Positions 15,342 to 19,872 of a stretch of DNA of 19,872 nt are shown piece after piece; positions within the stretch are counted from its first letter, which is position 1; each line of letters starts with the position of its first letter. The stretch spans positions 1-19,872 of the forward strand of contig DVNA01000074.1 in assembly GCA_018714665.1 (NCBI GenBank), written 5' to 3'. This DNA is from Candidatus Gallibacteroides avistercoris. GTDB taxonomy: Bacteria; Bacteroidota; Bacteroidia; Bacteroidales; CHK158-818. The position numbers were made by a program, and so were the translations under genes. Below the pieces are notes generated by a model that saw nothing but the letters and a program-made list of their open reading frames with translations, was not told the DNA's origin and ran no database searches.

Positions 15342-15821
15342 ATGACAACCGGCTTGCACACCACATATCTATCCTTGGGGTCCAATCAAGGCGATCGGGC
15401 CGCCCTGCTGCAACAGGCAATCGCCCTGCTCGGAGAACGGGCGGGAGAGCTTCGTGCCGTCTCGTCCCTGTACCAGACCCAACCTTGGGGCTTCGACTCG
15501 CCGCATCCCTTCCTCAACGCCGCCCTCTGCCTGCAAACGCCGCTTACTCCCGAAGAGCTGTTACAGACAACCCAACAGATTGAAAAAGAGTTGGGCCGGA
15601 CCCGGAATCCCCGACAACAAGGATATGCCGACCGAAAGATAGACATCGACATCCTGTTCTACGACGACCGAAAGATAGAAACCCCCAGCCTGACCCTGCC
15701 GCATCCGCTCATGACACAGCGCCGCTTCGTATTGGAACCCCTCTGCGAGATAGCCCCGCAACTGCGCCACCCCTCGGGAAAGAGCATCGCCCAACTGTTG
15801 GCCGAACTGCCCGCCGGTTAG
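15342..15821 (+). CDS. folK: 2-amino-4-hydroxy-6-hydroxymethyldihydropteridine pyrophosphokinase FolK
   Basis: A 159-residue HPPK that transfers pyrophosphate from ATP to 6-hydroxymethyl-dihydropterin in folate synthesis. Family signatures are present in order: YLSLGSNQGDR (9-19), SSLYQTQPWG (41-50), the pterin-side NAALCLQT (59-66), and ADRKIDIDILFYDD (96-109), with D101 and D103 binding the two Mg ions. LPHPLMTQRRFVLEPLCEIAP (119-139) carries the ATP-binding arginines. The ATG at 15342 was chosen because translation from an earlier in-frame ATG (15291) would read through the 11-bp hairpin and add a basic tail foreign to the family. It is the last gene of the ftsX-folK run. Confidence 0.94.
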   Translation: MTTGLHTTYLSLGSNQGDRAALLQQAIALLGERAGELRAVSSLYQTQPWGFDSPHPFLNAALCLQTPLTPEELLQTTQQIEKELGRTRNPRQQGYADRKIDIDILFYDDRKIETPSLTLPHPLMTQRRFVLEPLCEIAPQLRHPSGKSIAQLLAELPAG

Positions 15822-15888
15822 AAACGGCCATCGAGAAGCAAGACAACTATTTTTCACGAAAAAATATCCGTTATCCGGAAAAAAGAGG

Positions 15889-15896
15889 TATCTTTG
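15889..15896 (+). promoter_or_regulatory. Candidate -7 element for metK
   Basis: TATCTTTG is an exact TAnnTTTG match, about 175 bases before metK. The transcription start would fall near 15903, about 10 bases before the first stem of the SAM-II-like aptamer, which is what an aptamer at the very 5' end of the leader needs. No clear -33 TTTG is seen. Confidence 0.55.
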
Positions 15897-15911
15897 CCGC
15901 ATCGTAAAGAA

Positions 15912-15960
15912 AGTGGAAGGATTTGGCTGCTTGCAACCACGGAAAAAAATGCTAAAATCG
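15912..15960 (+). ncRNA. SAM-II-type riboswitch aptamer upstream of metK
   Basis: The segment matches the SAM-II core in order and spacing. Stem P1 is GTGG (15913-15916) with CCAC (15937-15940). The loop contains GATTT (15920-15924) and TTGCA (15931-15935). After P1 an A-rich stretch leads to GCTAAAA (15951-15957). In the solved SAM-II RNA the corresponding GAUUU, UUGCA and GCUAAAA nucleotides form the pseudoknot and contact SAM; all are present here. GC in TTGC can pair with GC in GCTAAAA, and GATTT is also complementary to AAATC (15955-15959). It lies between a good -7 element and metK, whose product makes SAM, so feedback control fits. Pattern recognition only; not scored with a covariance model. 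The four-pair P1 is short. Confidence 0.72.
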
Positions 15961-16011
15961 TATCTTACCTTTTGTATCCCAGTCAATCCGGAAATTTTTC
16001 AAGCGATGTTT

Positions 16012-16035
16012 CCCCCTCTTCAAACGAAGCCGGGG
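16012..16035 (+). promoter_or_regulatory. Hairpin in the metK leader, possible expression platform
   Basis: CTTC (16018-16021) pairs with GAAG (16026-16029) over a 4-base loop and, after a 2x2 internal mismatch, CCCC (16012-16015) pairs with GGGG (16032-16035). It lies between the aptamer and metK, 37 bases before the ATG, and has no U-run. It may be part of the switch or simply leader structure. Confidence 0.3.
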
Positions 16036-16072
16036 TGCAAGTGAAATTTATCCATACACCAATTTATAGATT

Positions 16073-17365
16073 ATGAATTACCTATTTACCTCCGAATCGG
16101 TGTCCGAAGGACATCCCGATAAAGTAGCCGACCAACTGTCGGATGCTTTGCTTGACGAGTTCCTGGCCTACGACCCGGACTCCAAAGTAGCTTGCGAAAC
16201 GCTTGTAACTACCGGACAGGTAGTGCTGGCAGGAGAAGTAAAATCAAATGCCTACGTCGATTTAATGGACGTGGCCCGCAAAGTCATCAACCGCATCGGA
16301 TACACCAAGAGCGAATACAAGTTCGACGGCGACTCGTGCGGCGTATTCTCGGCCATCCACGAACAATCGCCCGACATCAACCGCGGCGTGGAACGGAAAG
16401 ACCCCATGGACCAGGGAGCCGGCGACCAGGGAATGATGTTCGGATACGCCTGTGCCGAAACCGACAACTACATGCCGTTATCGCTCGACCTGTCGCACCT
16501 GCTGCTCAAAGAGCTGGCCGCTATCCGGCGCGAAGGAAAAGTGATGACCTACCTGCGCCCCGACTCGAAATCGCAGGTTACCATCGAATACAACGAACAG
16601 AACGAACCGGTACGCATCCATACCATCGTCATCTCCACCCAACACGACGAATTCATCGCCCCGGCCGACAATACGGTCCAAGCCCAGCAACAGGCCGATG
16701 AACAGATGTTGAAAACCATCTACGCAGATGTAGAAAAATACCTGATACCGCGCGTGAAGGCCATATTGCCCGAACGCATCCAGCAGATGTTCGACCGTCA
16801 GCTGATCCTGCACGTCAACCCCACCGGCAAATTCGTCATCGGAGGCCCCCACGGCGACACCGGACTGACCGGACGGAAAATCATCGTCGATACCTACGGT
16901 GGGAAAGGGGCCCACGGCGGAGGCGCCTTCTCCGGAAAAGACCCCTCGAAGGTAGACCGCTCGGCAGCCTATGCCGCCCGCCACATTGCCAAGAACCTGG
17001 TAGCAGCCGGCATATCGGACGAGGTGTTGGTACAAATCTCGTACGCCATCGGCGTAGCCCAACCGGTAAGCGTATATGTAAACACGTATGGAAAATCGAA
17101 AGTAAACATGAGCGATGCCGAGATTGCCCAGAAAGTAGCCCAGATTTTCGACCTGCGCCCCAAAGCCATCGAAGAACGGTTGAAACTGCGCAACCCCATA
17201 TACGAAGAGACAGCCGCCTACGGACACATGGGACGTACCCCGCAAACCGTACGTAAAGTATTCACATCCAAATACAACCCCGAACCGGTTGTTCGCGAGG
17301 TAGAACTCTTTACCTGGGAGAAACTGGACTACGTAACGGCTGTCAAACAAGCCTTCCACCTGTAA
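16073..17365 (+). CDS. metK: S-adenosylmethionine synthetase MetK
   Basis: A 430-residue cytoplasmic enzyme making SAM from methionine and ATP. Signatures: [15 protein letters not shown] (7-21) with the ATP-binding H14, [11 protein letters not shown] (115-125), and the glycine-rich P-loop-like [19 protein letters not shown] (282-300). The length exceeds the approximately 384 residues of E. coli MetK; the extra sequence (around 130-240 and in the C-terminal third) is what I expect of the longer Bacteroidota form. The start is the only reasonable one, with [17 protein letters not shown] as in the family. It is probably transcribed alone from the promoter candidate at 15889 under control of the SAM-II-like leader, and is followed by a hairpin terminator candidate. 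Confidence 0.97.
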   Translation: MNYLFTSESVSEGHPDKVADQLSDALLDEFLAYDPDSKVACETLVTTGQVVLAGEVKSNAYVDLMDVARKVINRIGYTKSEYKFDGDSCGVFSAIHEQSPDINRGVERKDPMDQGAGDQGMMFGYACAETDNYMPLSLDLSHLLLKELAAIRREGKVMTYLRPDSKSQVTIEYNEQNEPVRIHTIVISTQHDEFIAPADNTVQAQQQADEQMLKTIYADVEKYLIPRVKAILPERIQQMFDRQLILHVNPTGKFVIGGPHGDTGLTGRKIIVDTYGGKGAHGGGAFSGKDPSKVDRSAAYAARHIAKNLVAAGISDEVLVQISYAIGVAQPVSVYVNTYGKSKVNMSDAEIAQKVAQIFDLRPKAIEERLKLRNPIYEETAAYGHMGRTPQTVRKVFTSKYNPEPVVREVELFTWEKLDYVTAVKQAFHL

Positions 17366-17402
17366 GCCAAAAGCGTTACCGCAAGCATACGGCATAACAT
17401 CC

Positions 17403-17446
17403 GGTAGGTGTGTCAAATGAACGTTTAGACACACCTCCCTTCTAAT
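17403..17446 (+). terminator. Terminator candidate after metK
   Basis: AGGTGTGTC (17406-17414) and GACACACCT (17428-17436) form a perfect 9-bp stem, extended by GG/CC after one mismatch, with a 13-base loop. The tail CCCTTCTAATTT is only modestly U-rich. It lies 40 bases after the metK stop. Confidence 0.6.
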
Positions 17447-17494
17447 TTCCCGCCGAAATTATCCCCAGACAGCGCCCGATTCGGGTAAAATTGC

Positions 17495-17502
17495 TATTTT
17501 TG
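17495..17502 (+). promoter_or_regulatory. Candidate -7 element for the lipoprotein-comM pair
   Basis: TATTTTTG is an exact TAnnTTTG match, giving a start near 17509 and a leader of about 29 bases. The palindrome CCCGA-t-TCGGG (17475-17485) sits just upstream near the -33 region and could be a regulator site or a remnant of termination. Confidence 0.5.
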
Positions 17503-17537
17503 TCTTGTTTAAACCCAACCCACAAACTGGCAGAGAG

Positions 17538-18683
17538 ATGAAAAACGGACCACTCCTTTTCCTGCTTCTTGGATTCCTGCTGGCACTTTCGGCCTGCGGG
17601 GGAGATAAACGGAGCTACATCGCCGACTTCGACATCAAAGACCTCGGCAACAACCCGTTGTATGCCGTACACAAATCTTACGACGGCAAGATACGCATCG
17701 ATACGGTATGGCCCAAAAACAATTTTTTCCGGGTCAAAGGCGAGGCCGACTCCCTCTCACGCATCGACCTCTACTCTACGGGCTTCAACCGCCTGTTCTC
17801 CCTCTATATCCAGAACGGCGACCATATCGAGGTAGACGGTCAGATAGAAAAGCTCTCGTCAGCCAAAATAAAGGGAGGCGGTATCAACAACGACATCGCC
17901 GATTTCTACCAGGAGCACGCCGCCATGATGAAAACACGCGACTCGCTGTTGCAACGGCTTGCCCTGACTCCCCCTGAAAACAGGAAAGAATACACCGCCT
18001 GCCAAAACATATCCGACAGCCTCAGCCGAGAGATAGGCCGCGCCGTTGCCACGTATGCCGACCGCAACCGCCGCTCTGCCGCAACGGTAGCGCTGGTGGC
18101 CGAAAATATGCTTCTGCCGGAAAACCTCCCGTTGTGCGACTCGGTGATGCAACTCCTCTCGCCAAAAGCCAAACAGGACAATCCCGTGGCCCGGCGCGAG
18201 ATAGAACAATTCTTGAAAGAGTCGTACGACATCGCATCAGACACCCTGTTCAAGGGATTCAGCCTGAAAAACGAAAAAGACTCTACCGTCCGCATCGATT
18301 CACTGTACGGCAAACCCGCCGTCCTGCACTTCTGGTCGGCCTCGCTGCCGAAAAACGGAGCCAACAACAGTTGGCTGAACGACGCCACGTTCCACTTCCC
18401 CGACTCGGCCATTCACATCATCTCGATAGCTTTCGACCTGGATACCGCCCTCTGGAAACAAAACCTGCGAAACAACCCCTACCGGGGGACCAAACTGATC
18501 GAACCGAGAAGATTCAACTCGGCCATCGCACAAGAATACGGCATACGCCAGCTGCCGAACAACGTTGTCATCGATCGCCAGGGACGCATCGTCGGACGGA
18601 ACCTGAAAAGCACCGAAATGGCTGCGTTGCTCCAAGAGATATCCCGTACACGGGTTGAACCGACAGACTCCATCCCCCACTAA
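17538..18683 (+). CDS. DUF4369 lipoprotein with redox-inactive thioredoxin-like domain
   Basis: A 381-residue predicted lipoprotein with signal peptide and lipobox LSAC at C20 (start ATG 17538; an earlier in-frame start would spoil the signal). Residues 25-125 match the DUF4369 pattern of Bacteroidota: small beta strands, DTVWPKNNFFRVKGEADSL, the IQNGDHIEVDG turn and IKGGGINNDI. A helical linker follows (125-235). The C-terminal third is TlpA/AhpC-like: GKPAVLHFWSASLPKN, a central IHIISIAFDLD, and YGIRQLPNNVVIDRQGRIVG with the cis-proline P340. The usual WCxxC is replaced by WSASLP (266-271), so no disulfide exchange is expected. It is tethered to a membrane in the periplasm or at the surface. 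comM follows after 12 bases and is probably cotranscribed. Substrate or partner unknown. Confidence 0.86.
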   Translation: MKNGPLLFLLLGFLLALSACGGDKRSYIADFDIKDLGNNPLYAVHKSYDGKIRIDTVWPKNNFFRVKGEADSLSRIDLYSTGFNRLFSLYIQNGDHIEVDGQIEKLSSAKIKGGGINNDIADFYQEHAAMMKTRDSLLQRLALTPPENRKEYTACQNISDSLSREIGRAVATYADRNRRSAATVALVAENMLLPENLPLCDSVMQLLSPKAKQDNPVARREIEQFLKESYDIASDTLFKGFSLKNEKDSTVRIDSLYGKPAVLHFWSASLPKNGANNSWLNDATFHFPDSAIHIISIAFDLDTALWKQNLRNNPYRGTKLIEPRRFNSAIAQEYGIRQLPNNVVIDRQGRIVGRNLKSTEMAALLQEISRTRVEPTDSIPH

Positions 18684-18695
18684 AATTCTCCCACT

Positions 18696-19872
18696 ATGCT
18701 TGTCAAGGTATTCGGAGCAGCCGTCAGCGGGATAGAGGCCATCGTGGTAACCATCGAGGTAAACTGTTCGCAAGGCATCCGCTTCTTTATGGTGGGCCTG
18801 CCCGACACGGCCGTAAAAGAGAGCCACGAGCGCATCGTATCGGCTCTCGAACACAACGGCTTTCGCTTTCCGCGCAGACAGATCATCATCAACCTGGCAC
18901 CGGCCGGCATCAAAAAAGAGGGTTCGGCCTACGACCTGCCATTGGCCATCGGCATCCTGGCCTCGTCCGAGGCCATCGCCGGCAACCGCTTGGCACAATA
19001 TATGGTGATGGGCGAACTTTCGCTGGACGGGAGCATCCTCCCCATCAAAGGGGCGCTGCCCATTGCCATCAAGGCCCAGGAGGAGGGATTCCGCGGGCTG
19101 ATTCTGCCCAAGGCCAACGAAAAGGAGGCCGCCGTGGTAGAAGGATTGGCGGTTTATGGCGTAGAAAACATCAAAGAGGTAATCGAATTTTTCAACGGAG
19201 AACGGGAGTTGAAACCGACCGTCCTGAACATCCAGGAGGAGTTTTACCACCAACAGACAACCTTTGAACTCGATTTTGAAGATGTAAAGGGACAGGAAAA
19301 TGTCAAACGGGCTTTCGAGGTAGCCGCAGCCGGAGGCCACAACCTCCTGATGATCGGCCCTCCGGGAGCCGGCAAATCGATGATGGCCAAACGCCTCCCC
19401 TCCATCCTGCCTCCGCTCACCCTGCAAGAGGCACTGGAAACCACCAAGATACACTCGGTTGCCGGCAAGATGGGCAACCACACTTCGCTGCTGTCGCAAC
19501 GGCCTTTCCGCGCACCGCACCACACCATATCGAGTGCAGCGCTGGTAGGCGGAGGAAGCTACCCTCAACCGGGAGAGATCTCGCTGGCACACAACGGTGT
19601 TCTCTTTCTGGACGAGCTTCCGGAATTTTCGAGACAAGTGTTGGAGGTGATGCGCCAACCGTTGGAAGACCGCAGGATAACCATCTCGCGGGCACGTTCG
19701 GCCATCGAATACCCGGCCTCGCTGATGCTCGTCGCCTCGATGAACCCCTGCCCCTGCGGGTACTACAACCACCCCGACAAAGCGTGCGTATGTCCCCCCG
19801 GCGCCATCCACAAATACCTGAACCGCATATCGGGCCCCCTGCTGGACCGCATCGACATACAGATAGAGATCG
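18696..19872 (+). CDS. comM: ComM/YifB-family AAA+ ATPase (Mg-chelatase-like), 3'-truncated
   Basis: The first 392 residues of a protein usually about 510 long; the stop is beyond the window. The N-terminal domain (1-165) has the ComM/YifB pattern: [32 protein letters not shown] and the Lon-substrate-domain-like [25 protein letters not shown]. The AAA+ module has Walker A GPPGAGKS (221-228), Walker B VLFLDE (302-307), and the [17 protein letters not shown] block (271-287). [21 protein letters not shown] (349-369) has a cysteine cluster (C352, C354, C364, C366) that may bind zinc. ComM is a hexameric helicase promoting branch migration during natural transformation in Vibrio and relatives; its role in Bacteroidota is not established. 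It begins 12 bases after the lipoprotein gene. Confidence 0.94.
   Translation, partial: MLVKVFGAAVSGIEAIVVTIEVNCSQGIRFFMVGLPDTAVKESHERIVSALEHNGFRFPRRQIIINLAPAGIKKEGSAYDLPLAIGILASSEAIAGNRLAQYMVMGELSLDGSILPIKGALPIAIKAQEEGFRGLILPKANEKEAAVVEGLAVYGVENIKEVIEFFNGERELKPTVLNIQEEFYHQQTTFELDFEDVKGQENVKRAFEVAAAGGHNLLMIGPPGAGKSMMAKRLPSILPPLTLQEALETTKIHSVAGKMGNHTSLLSQRPFRAPHHTISSAALVGGGSYPQPGEISLAHNGVLFLDELPEFSRQVLEVMRQPLEDRRITISRARSAIEYPASLMLVASMNPCPCGYYNHPDKACVCPPGAIHKYLNRISGPLLDRIDIQIEI

Noticed and set aside
15894..16076. 60-codon open frame just upstream of metK
   Set aside because: It starts at a TTG inside the -7 promoter element, spans the riboswitch candidate and overlaps the metK start; no coding signal.
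17403..17414. 12-base sequence GGTAGGTGTGTC shared with 10550-10561
   Set aside because: Matches of this length are expected by chance in 20 kb; at one site it is part of a terminator stem, at the other it is unpaired, so it is not a real repeat family.
16478..17434. 318-codon minus-strand open frame opposite metK
   Set aside because: Antisense to an unambiguous metK; the translation is a low-information shadow without domain signatures.
18300..19811. 503-codon open frame on the minus strand opposite the lipoprotein and comM
   Set aside because: It is fully antisense to two well-supported genes, has no recognisable family pattern, and long antisense frames are expected from the codon bias of these GC-rich genes.
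1..19872. Search for mobile elements, CRISPR arrays, tRNA/rRNA genes or defence systems
   Set aside because: No transposase, integrase, regularly spaced repeats, tRNA-like clusters or defence-gene signatures were seen; the window reads as ordinary chromosomal sequence.

Overview
The window looks like a chromosomal segment of a Bacteroidales bacterium (phylum Bacteroidota). Four things point there: the gene order ftsX - DUF3098 - uppP - truB - queA - folK, a DUF4369/thioredoxin-like lipoprotein, several promoter candidates matching the Bacteroidota -7 consensus TAnnTTTG, and weak Shine-Dalgarno sequences. Coding regions are fairly GC-rich and intergenic regions AT-rich. I cannot name the genus. 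Everything reads as core or ordinary metabolic sequence; I see no phage, IS, CRISPR, tRNA or rRNA.

Left part (1-4271, minus strand): a hexuronate catabolic operon transcribed leftwards in the order uxaC, kdgK, eda, exuT, with the last gene cut by the window edge. It imports hexuronates (ExuT), isomerises them (UxaC), phosphorylates KDG (KdgK) and splits KDPG into pyruvate and glyceraldehyde-3-phosphate (Eda). The reductase and dehydratase steps are not here. Upstream of uxaC is a promoter candidate whose -33 region is overlapped by a 16-bp near-perfect palindrome, a plausible operator.

Middle (4462-6652, minus strand): an acetyl-CoA hydrolase/CoA-transferase and an unrecognised small membrane-anchored protein, each with a downstream terminator candidate.

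Right part (6907-19872, plus strand): miaB (tRNA thiomethylation) with a structured leader; an MFS exporter; a secreted DUF1080 protein; then a close-packed run of a zinc-ribbon SAM methyltransferase, ftsX, DUF3098, uppP, truB, queA and folK (cell envelope, tRNA modification, folate). After this come metK with an upstream RNA that matches the SAM-II riboswitch core, a DUF4369 lipoprotein whose thioredoxin domain lacks the CxxC, and a 3'-truncated comM/yifB.

The most interesting items are the SAM-II-like aptamer upstream of metK with its unusually long spacer to the start codon, the cysteine-less thioredoxin-fold lipoprotein, the uxaC operator palindrome, and the miaB leader with a small ORF rich in UNN codons. 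I did not find a new multi-gene system.
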